From CAVYWD01 sp963772225 (GTDB taxonomy: Bacteria; Myxococcota; Myxococcia; Myxococcales; UBA5297): a DNA stretch of 64,000 nucleotides. The notes under the pieces were generated by a model. That model saw only the letters and a program-made list of their open reading frames with translations, did not search any database and was not told the origin of the DNA. Below, piece after piece: positions 1-8,602 of the stretch (its first letter is position 1; every line of letters starts with the position of its first letter). The position numbers and the translations under genes were made by a program. The DNA lies in assembly GCA_963772225.1 (NCBI GenBank), contig CAVYWD010000010.1, positions 62,001-126,000 of the forward strand, given 5' to 3'.

Positions 1-2154
1 CTCCAGAGGCAGCGAGGGCCGCTCTCGGACCAGTTCAGCTTCTTCGTCTCGCTCTATGAGGCGCTCTACGGCGAGCGGCCCTTCGAGGGCTCGTCCGCCG
101 GCGCTCAGCTCAAGGCCGCGTCGCAGGGCCAGGTGCGCGCTGCGCCGCCAGGGCGAGGCGTCCCCAAGTGGCTGCGGCGCCTGGTGCTCATCGGCCTCTC
201 GAAGGACCCCGGCCAGCGGTTTCCTTCCATGGCGGTTGCCCTCGACGCGCTGACCCGCGCGTCGCAGCGCTCGCGGCGCCGCTCGCGGAGGGTCGCGGCG
301 GTGGCGGGGTTCGCCGCGCTCGGGGCGGCGATGGCCTGGGCCGTCGGGAGGCCGGCGCGCCTCTGCGCCGGCGAGGAGCGGCAGCTGGCTGGGATTTGGG
401 ACGAGGCGGCCAAGCAGAGGCTGCGCGCCGCCTTCCTCTCGACCGCTCTTCCGGAGGCCGAGGCGGCGCTCCAGGAGACGTCGCGGGCGCTGGACGCGTG
501 GGCCGGCGCCTGGGTGAGCATGCGCACCAAGGCCTGCGTCGCAACCCGGGTCGCCGGCGAGCAGTCGGTCGAGGTTCTGAACCAGAGAATGGCCTGTCTC
601 GACCGCCGCTCGATGGACTTCGAGTCGCTGGTGCGGCGGCTTTCGACCGCGGGCGAGGTGCCCGTTGGCGAGGCGGTGAAGGGCGCCGCGGGTCTCCCCG
701 GCCTGTTCGAATGCGTGAACCCGTCTTCGCTCGCGGCCCAGGCCGTCCCCGAGCGCGGCGCCGCGAGGGAGCGCTTCGACGAGCTCCGCCGGGACCTGGC
801 CCGGGCGCGCTCTCTCCAGCTCGTGCGCGCCGTCGAGCCCGGCCTAAGGCTCGCGCAGGAGGTGGAGCAAAAGGCCAAGGTCCTGCAGCTCGACGGCCTG
901 CGCGCGGAGGCGCTGCTCGTCGTCGCGCGGCTCGACGACGCCGCCGGCGACTACCTCAAGGCCCAGGAGAGCCAGCTTGAGGCGCTGCACCTCGCCCAGG
1001 CGCAGGGCCAAGACGTGCTCGTCGCCGAGGCCTGCATCGGGCTGGTGGAGAGCGTCGGGGCGCGCCAATACCGCTTCGACGAGGCGCATCGCTGGGAGAA
1101 GCTGGCCCAGGCCTCCATCGCGCGGGCCGGGCTCGCCGGGCAGGAGCAGGAGGCCACGTTCTTCAACAGCGCCGGGAGCGTCGCGCTGCACGAGCGCGAG
1201 TACGAGCGGTCGTACGACCTCTACAAGAAAGCCCTCGCCCTTCGCGAGCGACTCCACGGCAAGGAGCACGTCTGGGTCGCAGACACGCTGAGCAACCTCG
1301 CCTGGACGTGCAACGGACTCGCGCGCCGCGAGGAAGCGCTGGAGCACGCGCGGCGCGCCCTCGCCATCCGCGAGAAGCTCCTCGGCCCCTCGCACCGGGA
1401 CGTCGCCGTTTCGCTGCATGGCCTGGCGACCATTCTCAGAGAGACGGGCCAGGTGAAGGAGGGCTTGGCGCTGAGCGAGCGCGCCGTCGCCCTGGACGAG
1501 CGCACCCTCCCGTCCGCACACCCATTTCTGGCTGCGTCCTTGAACGACCTGGCTGTCGCTCGAATCTCCGCGGGCGATGTGCACGGCGCTCGGAAGGCCG
1601 TGGAGGACGCCCTGGCCATCAAGCGCAAGCGCCTGGGGGAGGACCACCCCGATATCGGATCCTCGCTCCTCAACCTCGCGGGGATCGAGGTTCTCGGCGG
1701 CGACTACCGAAGGGCCATCGAGCTGGGCGAGGAGATCGTCCGCCGGTTCCCCGCCGAGAAGGCGGGCGCCCTCCGGTACCAGGGCGAGGCCCATCGGAGG
1801 GCGGGCGATCTCGGGGAGGCCCAGCGGAGCTTCAAGCTCGCGCTGGAGACCCTCTCCGCCAAACCGGACGAGGACGTGGAGGCGATGGTCCTGACCGGTT
1901 TGGCGGAGTGCGAGCTCTCCCGCGGCCTTCGGGCCGAAGCCCGCGGCCGTCTCGAGCGCGCTCTGGAAATCGGAGAGAAGTCCCGCTTCCCCCCGCAAGA
2001 CCTGGCGCAGACGCGGTTTGCCCTCGCGCGCGCTCTGCCGGCGGCCCAAACCGACCGAGCTCGCGCCTTGGCGCGCGAGGCCAGGGCCTGGTTCGAGACG
2101 ACCGGGCGGCAGGCCGAGCGCGCCCAAGCCGATCGCTTCCTCGCAGGCTTGTAG
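1..2154 (+). CDS. Ser/Thr protein kinase C-terminal part with TPR tail (5' partial)
   Basis: The frame is open from base 1, so the gene begins upstream and only the end of the kinase domain is present. The first translated residues (DQFSFFVSLYEALYGERPF) match the region after the APE motif of myxobacterial Pkn kinases, and the GLSKDPGQRFPSM stretch is the usual end of the C-lobe. A basic stretch and one transmembrane helix follow (about nt 290-350), then a long helical region with tetratricopeptide repeats of the CHAT/Kinesin-light-chain type (repeated A..Y..ALA..E..LG.dHP.va.sL.NLA) from about nt 1150 to the stop. The family is a membrane-anchored kinase whose TPR part probably binds partners. 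The ATP-binding lobe and catalytic Asp lie outside the window, so activity cannot be judged. An ATG at 133 exists but would remove kinase sequence. Confidence 0.9.
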   Translation, partial: LQRQRGPLSDQFSFFVSLYEALYGERPFEGSSAGAQLKAASQGQVRAAPPGRGVPKWLRRLVLIGLSKDPGQRFPSMAVALDALTRASQRSRRRSRRVAAVAGFAALGAAMAWAVGRPARLCAGEERQLAGIWDEAAKQRLRAAFLSTALPEAEAALQETSRALDAWAGAWVSMRTKACVATRVAGEQSVEVLNQRMACLDRRSMDFESLVRRLSTAGEVPVGEAVKGAAGLPGLFECVNPSSLAAQAVPERGAARERFDELRRDLARARSLQLVRAVEPGLRLAQEVEQKAKVLQLDGLRAEALLVVARLDDAAGDYLKAQESQLEALHLAQAQGQDVLVAEACIGLVESVGARQYRFDEAHRWEKLAQASIARAGLAGQEQEATFFNSAGSVALHEREYERSYDLYKKALALRERLHGKEHVWVADTLSNLAWTCNGLARREEALEHARRALAIREKLLGPSHRDVAVSLHGLATILRETGQVKEGLALSERAVALDERTLPSAHPFLAASLNDLAVARISAGDVHGARKAVEDALAIKRKRLGEDHPDIGSSLLNLAGIEVLGGDYRRAIELGEEIVRRFPAEKAGALRYQGEAHRRAGDLGEAQRSFKLALETLSAKPDEDVEAMVLTGLAECELSRGLRAEARGRLERALEIGEKSRFPPQDLAQTRFALARALPAAQTDRARALAREARAWFETTGRQAERAQADRFLAGL

Positions 2155-2261
2155 CGCGCGCCCAGTCCCATTCGCTCGATCGGGCCGGGGACGATGAGGT
2201 CCGCCGGCACGTTCTCCGGCCGAAGGCAGAACGGTCGCAAATGGCGCACAGCTTGTCCGTG

Positions 2262-4193
2262 CTACGGCACCGTCGCCAGGAATCCATTCGATCCGACTAC
2301 CGTCAAGAGGCGCTCCGCCGGCGACCAAGCGACGTCTTCAAAATGGAGCGTGTAGGAAAAGCTGCCGGGGGCATAGGGCGTCGCCTGACGGCGCCACGCC
2401 GCGCCGTCGGCGGAGCGGAGCAGCGTCGCGTTCGTCCCCACAGCGGCAAACTCGGCCCCGGTCCAGAGGACCCCGTGGAGGGACTCGGACGTGCCGGAAG
2501 CCCGCGGGCTCCAGGTCTCGCCGCCGTTGTCGCTCGACAGGATAGTGCCGCCGTCGCCCACGACGACGAGGCAAGCGCCCGACCCCGCGGCGCCGTTGAG
2601 CGCCGCGGCGACCCCGCTCGCGCGAGCTGTCCAGACCGAGCCGTCGGCGGGCGCGGTGGCGAGCGCGCCGGCCGGCCCCACCGCGACGAAGGCGCTGCCT
2701 GTCCAAAAAGCGCGGGTCAGTTGCTTGTCGCCCGGGACCGCGCGCGGCGTCCACGTGGTCCCGTCGGTCGAGGTCGCCAGGCATGGCCCGGTCAGCGATC
2801 CCCCGACGTTCACCAGCGTCGTGCCCGAGGATGCGAGGCCGATGTAGCACGGTGCATTGCCGATTCGAGTCCAGCTCTCTCCGTCGGCTGACCGAAACAA
2901 CGCCTGGTTGGCGGCCTCGACCGACATCGCGCCGAAGGCGTTCAGCGCCGGCGCCCAGATCACGTTGTCGAAGGCGTCCCCCGCACCTATCCCGGAATCC
3001 CGAAGGTAGCGATAGGCCCACGCGCCGCCGTCGGGCGCCACCTGGAGCACGTCCCCGCCGGTGGCGACCATTCGCCCCGAGGCGGGATCCCTCGCGATGG
3101 ACCTGGTGTCGCCCGCCACGGCCAGCGGCTCCCAGACAAGACCGTCGGTCGAGGTGAACACCGCTCCGCTGCTGGTGGCGAGGTAGCGCTGGCCGTCGAA
3201 GATGGCCGCGCCGAGGATGGCGGGAGCGGTGCCGGTCTTCCAGGTGACCCCGTCGGCCGACGTGGCCGAAGCGTATTCGCCCAACGCGAGGTATTGGCCG
3301 TCGAGAAAGGCGACGCGGCCGACGTAGCCCGCCGCCGAGTTGGCCGTCCACGACTTCAGGTCCGCGGACGAAAGGAGCTGGGACGGGATCGCGTTGGTCG
3401 AAGCCACCATCGATGTCGCCGAGGCAGCCGCGATCGACACGAGGTCGGAGGTCGTGGCCGCGGGCTGCAGCGTCCAGCTCAGGCCGTCGGGCGAGGAGAC
3501 CACCGCGCCCTCCCTCCCGACGGCGACGAACTGGCCGCCCGCCCAAGTGACCGCCATGAGATCTTTCGAGGTCGGCGGAGGCGCGACCAGGGTCCAGGTG
3601 CTCCAGTCGCCGGGCTCGGAGGCTGCGGCGTGCAGGATGGCCCCACCGCTCCCCACGGCGACCCAAAGGCTGCCGGAAGAGGCAATGCCGTAGAGGCCTG
3701 GCCCGTTCAACGAGGGCATGGCGCTCTTCCAAATCAAGCCGTCGCTGGAGACGGACACGGACGCGCTTTCTCCGACCGCAGCAAAGTTGTGCCCGTCCCA
3801 GGCGACGTCGCGGAAGGAGGCGAAGGCTTCGCCGTCCAGCCACACCTTGGCATCGACGGACGACCACCGGCCGGGGCCCCCACCCACGGTGACGAAGCGC
3901 TTCCCGCTCCAAGCGAGCGCTCCGACGGGCGCGACAAACACTTGCGTGGTCCACCCGAGGGAGTCCGCGGCGCCGGCGCCGCTCGCCGCGCCAGCCGCGG
4001 AGTCGCGGCGGCACCCGGCCGCGAGCAGGGCTGCCGCGGCGAGGGCCGCCCGCGCGGCAGCATGGCGGCGCCGGCCGACGGCCGGTCCTCGGCCCGGGAG
4101 CGATGGGCCGAGCGAGAAATCGGCCTGGACCCGGTCGTCAGCCCTTCGACGAAGCGGCAGAAGGGCCCTCTCGGTCCGTTCCAAGTCGCACAT
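2262..4193 (-). CDS. Lipoprotein with BNR/photosystem-assembly-like beta-propeller repeats
   Basis: This 643-residue protein starts at an ATG preceded by AAGGAG at good spacing. The N-terminus is long and Arg-rich, followed by a hydrophobic Ala/Leu stretch ending in LLAAGC, a lipobox at about residues 55-60. This predicts a secreted lipoprotein with an unusually long leader. The rest is a series of about 40-50-residue repeats with the pattern 'W.g..fvaVG..G.i..S.DG..W', typical of BNR/YCF48-like propellers. Such proteins in myxobacteria are surface or periplasmic and of unknown role; no catalytic motif is visible. It is convergent with the kinase gene upstream and stands alone. Confidence 0.8.
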   Translation of the reverse strand: MCDLERTERALLPLRRRADDRVQADFSLGPSLPGRGPAVGRRRHAAARAALAAAALLAAGCRRDSAAGAASGAGAADSLGWTTQVFVAPVGALAWSGKRFVTVGGGPGRWSSVDAKVWLDGEAFASFRDVAWDGHNFAAVGESASVSVSSDGLIWKSAMPSLNGPGLYGIASSGSLWVAVGSGGAILHAAASEPGDWSTWTLVAPPPTSKDLMAVTWAGGQFVAVGREGAVVSSPDGLSWTLQPAATTSDLVSIAAASATSMVASTNAIPSQLLSSADLKSWTANSAAGYVGRVAFLDGQYLALGEYASATSADGVTWKTGTAPAILGAAIFDGQRYLATSSGAVFTSTDGLVWEPLAVAGDTRSIARDPASGRMVATGGDVLQVAPDGGAWAYRYLRDSGIGAGDAFDNVIWAPALNAFGAMSVEAANQALFRSADGESWTRIGNAPCYIGLASSGTTLVNVGGSLTGPCLATSTDGTTWTPRAVPGDKQLTRAFWTGSAFVAVGPAGALATAPADGSVWTARASGVAAALNGAAGSGACLVVVGDGGTILSSDNGGETWSPRASGTSESLHGVLWTGAEFAAVGTNATLLRSADGAAWRRQATPYAPGSFSYTLHFEDVAWSPAERLLTVVGSNGFLATVP

Positions 4194-4584
4194 GACGTCT
4201 CCTTGAACCCCTGGGAAACCAGAAGGCGTGAATCGGTCCGCGGCGCGAGCATAGTGCAGGCTGGCAAAGACTCCAGGTTCCAGACCCCAGGCTCGCGGGA
4301 AATGCAGCTCCTGAAGCCAGGAGTCTGGAGCCTAAGGCAACCCTCATTGGTTCCGGCTCGGCCGGGCTAGGTCAACGGAGGCCGGGGGGGCGAGTCCCGC
4401 GCGCGAGCCCCCGCCGGCGAGCTGCGCAACGCCCCATCGGCATCGGCGAGCCGGCCACCCGCCTGTCGCGCCGGCGCGCGAACGCGCTGTCGAACGAAGC
4501 CGCCTGCGGCGGCAGCTGGGGAGGTGAATCGGGTCTGGGACGTCGACGCTTGACGTGGACGTGGACGTGGACGTGGACGGCGAC
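4194..4584. other. Intergenic region with a dispersed repeat, no gene seen
   Basis: The stretch between the lipoprotein start and the inverted-repeat cassette has no convincing reading frame. It holds a copy of repeat C (4327-4371) preceded by an imperfect inverted arrangement of the words CCAGACCCCAGG and CCAGGAGTCTGG, and then GC-rich sequence leading into a GTGGAC microsatellite (about 4553-4580). The promoter for the lipoprotein should lie here, but no clear -35/-10 pair is visible. Confidence 0.5.
4327..4371 (+). repeat. Dispersed intergenic repeat C, copy 1
   Basis: About 45 bp beginning GGAGCCTAAGGCAACCCT and ending GGCCGGGCTAGG. Near-identical copies are at 43894-43939 (same strand) and 56357-56401 (opposite strand), and a degraded copy is at 58131-58153. 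All lie between genes. Confidence 0.75.
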
Positions 4585-4625
4585 GGCGACGGCGACGGCG
4601 ACGCGGCCGTGGGCGGTCGTGTCGG
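4585..4625 (+). repeat. Left arm of 41-bp inverted repeat flanking the four-helix-bundle gene
   Basis: Three GGCGAC units followed by GCGGCCGTGGGCGGTCGTG and TCGG. The reverse complement of 4990-5030 matches it at 40 of 41 positions. A GTGGAC microsatellite lies immediately outside this arm. The arm ends 3 bp from the stop codon of the enclosed gene. Confidence 0.8.
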
Positions 4626-4628
4626 AGA

Positions 4629-4967
4629 TCAGCGACAGAGCTTGGTCAGCATGGCGACGATGCGCTCAAGCAGCTCGCAGCCTCGCCGATGTGCGGCAGC
4701 GTCGATGACCTTGAGCACGAGCAGGGCACCCAGGGCGGCGGCGCACTCCATCGCCGAACCGCGGGCGATGGCGTAGGTACGAGCTGCGTCTGCTTGTCCT
4801 GTCCGTCCAGCTGCTTCGGCGATGTTCAAGGGGATCGAACTGGCTGCTCGCCGAAGCGGGTCCAAGACTGCGGAGTTCCCTCGAGGTGCATCGGATGAAA
4901 GCTGCGAAGCCAAGGCAAGAAGCTCGATGGATCGCTAGTAGACATCCATCTTCTGGAAGCTGAGCAT
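4629..4967 (-). pseudogene. Four-helix-bundle protein (23S rRNA IVS-type) with in-frame amber stop
   Basis: Read from ATG 4967, the frame gives MLSFQKMDVY, a TAG stop (4935-4937), then RSIELLALASQ and the rest of a four-helix-bundle protein of the 23S intervening-sequence/S23 family, with its hallmark segments PLNIAEAAGR and ARGSAMECAA. In family members the position after DVY is normally a Gln or Lys codon, so CAG to TAG is the simplest explanation. The remainder (94 residues from a later ATG at 4913) is intact and could still be made, or the stop could be read through. The gene is tightly enclosed by a 41-bp inverted repeat. These proteins are small helical bundles of unknown role, related to the Avd accessory proteins of diversity-generating retroelements; no reverse transcriptase is nearby. 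Confidence 0.8.
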
Positions 4968-4989
4968 TCTGATCGCAGAGCAAGCACCG

Positions 4990-5030
4990 CCGACACGACC
5001 GCCCACGGCCACGTCGCCGTCGCCGTCGCC
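4990..5030 (-). repeat. Right arm of 41-bp inverted repeat flanking the four-helix-bundle gene
   Basis: Inverted partner of 4585-4625 (40/41 matches by eye). It lies 22 bp upstream of the ATG of the enclosed gene. GTGGGC-rich sequence lies outside it, matching in style the microsatellite outside the left arm. Confidence 0.8.
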
Positions 5031-5224
5031 GACCACGCCCACGTCGAGCGCCCACGTCAACGTGCGTGCCCGAAGAGGCGGTATGCTCGGCGGCGCTGGC
5101 ATGCGGAGAAATCGACGCTCTCTGACCCCTCGCTCTCCAGCAGCGGGGGAGCCTGAGGACACTCTGCCGATGGGTTCTCTGTCCCTCGTGAATCCCGAGG
5201 CAAGGTGCCGACGCCGGCTCAGCT

Positions 5225-6241
5225 TCAACCTTGGCTGCGGCGCCGCGGCTTCGGCTTGAAGGTCGAAGGCGGAACGCCCTCCCAGCGCTTGAACGCTCGC
5301 CGAAAATTCGCGAGGTCCGAGTAGCCGAGAAGGTACGCGACCTCCTGCATGCTGAAGCGCCCAGAGCGCACCTGCTCGACGGCGAGGGTGTGGCGCACGT
5401 CCTCGAGCAACGTCCGAAAAGACGTCCCCTCGTCGAGCAGGCGCCGGTGGAGCGTGCGCGGCGTCAAGTGGAGCATCCGCGCGGTCATTCGAAGCGAAGG
5501 GAATCCGTCCTGCGATTCGAGCAGGGCGCGGCGCACTCGGGTCGCCACCGCCTCGCCGGCCGTCACCTTCTCGAGCTCGCGCTGGCAGATCAGCGCCGCC
5601 TCCCGAAGCGCCTCCGGGTCGGCGGTCTTCAACGGCGCGTCCAGCGACTCCGAGGGGATTTCGAACCCGGTCCACGAGGCCCCGTACCTCACCTCGCACC
5701 CAAACATCTCGCGGGCCAGGGCCGCGTACTCCGGCGCCTCGAACGAGAAGGCCGCCGCGCTCGCCTGGCTGCCGCCGGCGGCGAGCGCGCTCTCGATGCT
5801 GAGCACGATGGCCTCGAGGACGGGGCGGCGGATGTCTCCGAGAGGGCGGTTCTCCTCGAACTGCAGGCGAACCCCGCGCGGGGCGCCCGTGACCGCGATG
5901 GAGATCAAGTTGGTCCGCAGCTGCGTGTAGCGCGCGATGAGCTCGAGCCCCTCGCGGACGGTGCCGCAGCTCATGGCCGCGAAGCCGACGATGCCGTGGC
6001 TGCTCGCCACCAAGCGCCGGCCCACGAAGAGCCCGAGCGCCGGCTCGCGCGTCGTCGCGAGCGCGTTTCGGATGAGCTCGTCGAAGCGCTCGTGGTCGAG
6101 CGTGAAAGAGGCGGACGCGAGCCGGGCCTCGGACAGACCGCTCAACGAGAGCCATCGCCCGACGTCTCCCCCCGCCGCGCGAACGCCCTCCGCGACGTAC
6201 CGCAGGTACGAGACCGGCAGCCTGAAGCCTTCGTTCTTCAT
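5225..6241 (-). CDS. AraC-family transcriptional regulator (OruR/arabinose-binding-type N-domain)
   Basis: A 338-residue protein with the long N-terminal domain of the OruR/PF12625 type (about residues 20-205) and a C-terminal AraC/XylS double helix-turn-helix (about 235-330). The second helix-turn-helix shows the typical stretch EVAYLLGYSDLANFRRAFKR, followed by G.PPSTF. Regulators of this subfamily often control catabolic genes and bind a small effector. The gene is divergent from the AlkB fusion with 129 bp between the starts, so it probably controls that gene and itself. The intergenic stretch 6242-6370 is less GC-rich than its surroundings and should hold the operators; no repeat could be assigned with confidence. 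Confidence 0.88.
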   Translation of the reverse strand: MKNEGFRLPVSYLRYVAEGVRAAGGDVGRWLSLSGLSEARLASASFTLDHERFDELIRNALATTREPALGLFVGRRLVASSHGIVGFAAMSCGTVREGLELIARYTQLRTNLISIAVTGAPRGVRLQFEENRPLGDIRRPVLEAIVLSIESALAAGGSQASAAAFSFEAPEYAALAREMFGCEVRYGASWTGFEIPSESLDAPLKTADPEALREAALICQRELEKVTAGEAVATRVRRALLESQDGFPSLRMTARMLHLTPRTLHRRLLDEGTSFRTLLEDVRHTLAVEQVRSGRFSMQEVAYLLGYSDLANFRRAFKRWEGVPPSTFKPKPRRRSQG

Positions 6242-6370
6242 GCCTCGCGTCCCCGCTTCCGGTTGGCGATGAATGACCCACGATTGTCAATACCAGACCT
6301 TACCTGCCACCAGAATCATTGCTTATCGTTCCTTCTCATCCCGAAGACCGGGGATCGACTCGGAGCGACC
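6242..6370. promoter_or_regulatory. Divergent control region between AraC regulator and AlkB fusion
   Basis: This 129-bp gap separates two divergent starts and has a locally lower GC content (around 6280-6345). A TTGTCA word at 6284 could be a -35 element for the rightward gene, but no matching -10 box is clear. A GGAG ribosome-binding site is at about 6362. Role inferred from position. Confidence 0.4.
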
Positions 6371-8602
6371 ATGGCCACTTCCGCTTCTTCGAAGCCGCTG
6401 CTCGCCGTTCGCATCAACGATCAAACCATCCGAGCGCAGCCCCGCGAGACGATCCTGCAGGCCGCCCTGCGGAGCGGCATCGAGCTCCCGAGCAACTGCC
6501 GCGTCGGAGGCTGCGGCACCTGCAAGTGCCGTCTCGTCGAGGGCCAGGTGAAGGAGCTGACCGAGGCCGGCTATCTCCTCACGGCCGAGGAGATCGACCA
6601 GGGCATGATCCTCGCCTGCCAGAGCGTGCCGCGCTCCGACGTCCGGATTCAGGTCGACCTTGGCGTGAGCGCTTCGCGGCGCAGCGTGCGCGGCCGCGTC
6701 GTGGCGCAGGAGAAGGTGACCCATGACATCGCTCGGCTGACGGTCGCGTTGGAGGAGCGCCTGCCCTACCGAGCGGGCCAGCATGCGGAAGTGGAGATCG
6801 ACGGTCTGGCTGGGGTGGTGCGGAGCTACTCCTTCGCCACTCCTCCGAGCGACGACGGGCGGGTTGTCTTCTTCGTGCGCGAGGTGCCCAGGGGCCAGCT
6901 GTCGACGATGGTCAACGACGAGGACCTCGTGGGGCGGGGGGTCCAGGTCGACGGCCCGTCGGGCGACTTCTGGCTGAGGCCCGGCGACGCGCCGCTGCTC
7001 TTCGCCGCCGGCGGGAGCGGCCTCGCGCCCATTCTCGCCATCCTGAAGGAGGCGCTCGCGGCCGGCTCCTCTCGCTCGGTGACGCTGCTCTTGGGAGCGC
7101 GGGAGGAGAAGGACCTCTTCGCCCTCGACGAGATCGCCGCCTTCGCCCGCGCGTGGCGCGGCAGCTTTCGCTTCGTGCCCGTGCTCTCGGCCGCCGGTCC
7201 GGGAGGGACGTGGAGCGGCGAGCGCGGCCTCGCGGCCGAGAAGCTTCCGGCGCTCCTCGAGCCCGGCGCGCACGCCTACGTCTGCGGCCCGCCGGCGATG
7301 ATCGACGGCGCCCTCGCGGCCCTGAAGGCGCAAGGCGTCCCGCAGGGCCGCGTCCACGTCGACCTCTTCGCGGCGCAGGGGGAGGCGACCGGAGCGCTCG
7401 GCGCGGCTGACCGCCCCGACCCCGAGGGAGCTCGGTACGCCGGCGCGCTTCACTACTTGAAGTACTTCTTGTTTCACGCCATCGGGCTCTACTCGGTGGC
7501 CGCGATCGCCCTCGGCGGCTCCAGGGTCGCCGAGGGGACGTTCGGGCTGCTCGTGATCTACCTGCTGGGAGACGCTCTGTGCGGCGAAGACACCTCGTCG
7601 CCCCGGTTCAAGCACCCGTGGGTGCTCACCGCGCAGCTCTGGCTGGCGCTCCCACTCCTCGGGCTGATTGTCTTCATGACGGTGTGGAGCGTCTGCCCGG
7701 GCGATCCGCTCGGCTTCGGAGCGTTCCTGACGCGGGCCATCGGGCGCGACGTCTTCGCCTCTCGGGCCGCCAGCTCGCTCGGGAACCAGGTGGCGAGGTG
7801 GCTGGCCACCGGGCTCTTGATCGGGATGATCGGGACCATCACCGCCCACGAGCTCACGCACCGCACCTGGGACAAGGTCTCGATGCTCATCGGGCGCTGG
7901 CTCCTGGCCTTCAGCTTCGACACGGCCTTCGCCATCGAGCACGTCTACGGCCATCACCGCTACGTCGGGACGACAGAGGATCCGGCGACCGCGCCCCGAG
8001 GTCGCAGCGTCTACGCCCACATCGTCTCCTCGACGATCCGGGGAAATGTCAGCGCCTGGCGCATCGAGGCCGAGCGGCTCAGGAAGAAGCGCCAGGCGGT
8101 GCTCTCCTGGCACAACGCCTACCTTCGAGGACAGCTGATGAGCGCCGCGCTCCTGGCCGCGGCCTTTGCGATGGGGGGGTGGAGGGCGGCGGCCTTCTTC
8201 GCGGCGTGTGCGCTCTGGGGCAAGGCGCTGCTGGAGATCGTGAACTACATGGAGCACTACGGCATGGTGCGAGACCCGGCGAAGCCGGTGCAGCCGCGCC
8301 ACTCCTGGAACACCAACCAGCGCGTCAGCTCGTGGACGATGTTCAACCTGACTCGCCACTCGCACCATCACGCGCAGGGCGAGGTGCCCTACCAGGACCT
8401 GAAGCCATATCCGGCCGCGCCGATGATGCTCAACGGGTACCTGGCCACCATCGCGCTCGCGCTCATCCCGCCGCTCTGGCACGCGCTGATGACGCCCAAG
8501 GTGCTCGCCTGGGACCGCGACTTCGCGAGCGACGAAGAGCGGGCGCTGGCGGCCCGCGCGAACGCCCGGAGCGGGATCCGCGCCCTGCAGGCGCACGCGT
8601 AA
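6371..8602 (+). CDS. alkB: Ferredoxin - ferredoxin reductase - AlkB alkane monooxygenase fusion
   Basis: A 743-residue three-domain protein. Residues 1-95 are a plant-type [2Fe-2S] ferredoxin (Cys43, 48, 51 and 83). Residues 100-330 are an FNR/phenol-hydroxylase-type reductase with the FAD motif RSYS (151-154), GGSGLAP (214-220) and CGPPAM (305-310). Residues 350-743 are a membrane fatty-acid-hydroxylase-fold AlkB domain with the His boxes HELTH (493-497), EHVYGHH (523-529), NYMEHYG (625-631) and RHSHHHA (662-668) plus hydrophobic helices. AlkB enzymes hydroxylate the terminal carbon of n-alkanes with a di-iron site in the inner membrane and normally need separate rubredoxin and reductase; here electrons could pass NAD(P)H-FAD-[2Fe-2S]-di-iron within one chain. 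The frame is open upstream to 5231, but ATG 6371 with GGAG in front starts exactly at the ferredoxin domain. The divergent AraC gene is the likely regulator. Substrate range cannot be read from sequence. Confidence 0.92.
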   Translation: MATSASSKPLLAVRINDQTIRAQPRETILQAALRSGIELPSNCRVGGCGTCKCRLVEGQVKELTEAGYLLTAEEIDQGMILACQSVPRSDVRIQVDLGVSASRRSVRGRVVAQEKVTHDIARLTVALEERLPYRAGQHAEVEIDGLAGVVRSYSFATPPSDDGRVVFFVREVPRGQLSTMVNDEDLVGRGVQVDGPSGDFWLRPGDAPLLFAAGGSGLAPILAILKEALAAGSSRSVTLLLGAREEKDLFALDEIAAFARAWRGSFRFVPVLSAAGPGGTWSGERGLAAEKLPALLEPGAHAYVCGPPAMIDGALAALKAQGVPQGRVHVDLFAAQGEATGALGAADRPDPEGARYAGALHYLKYFLFHAIGLYSVAAIALGGSRVAEGTFGLLVIYLLGDALCGEDTSSPRFKHPWVLTAQLWLALPLLGLIVFMTVWSVCPGDPLGFGAFLTRAIGRDVFASRAASSLGNQVARWLATGLLIGMIGTITAHELTHRTWDKVSMLIGRWLLAFSFDTAFAIEHVYGHHRYVGTTEDPATAPRGRSVYAHIVSSTIRGNVSAWRIEAERLRKKRQAVLSWHNAYLRGQLMSAALLAAAFAMGGWRAAAFFAACALWGKALLEIVNYMEHYGMVRDPAKPVQPRHSWNTNQRVSSWTMFNLTRHSHHHAQGEVPYQDLKPYPAAPMMLNGYLATIALALIPPLWHALMTPKVLAWDRDFASDEERALAARANARSGIRALQAHA

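Noticed and set aside
4553..4600. GTGGAC/GGCGAC microsatellite as a Gly-Asp-Val coding gene (4555-4776)
   Set aside because: The frame is produced by the simple repeat and runs antisense into the four-helix-bundle gene.
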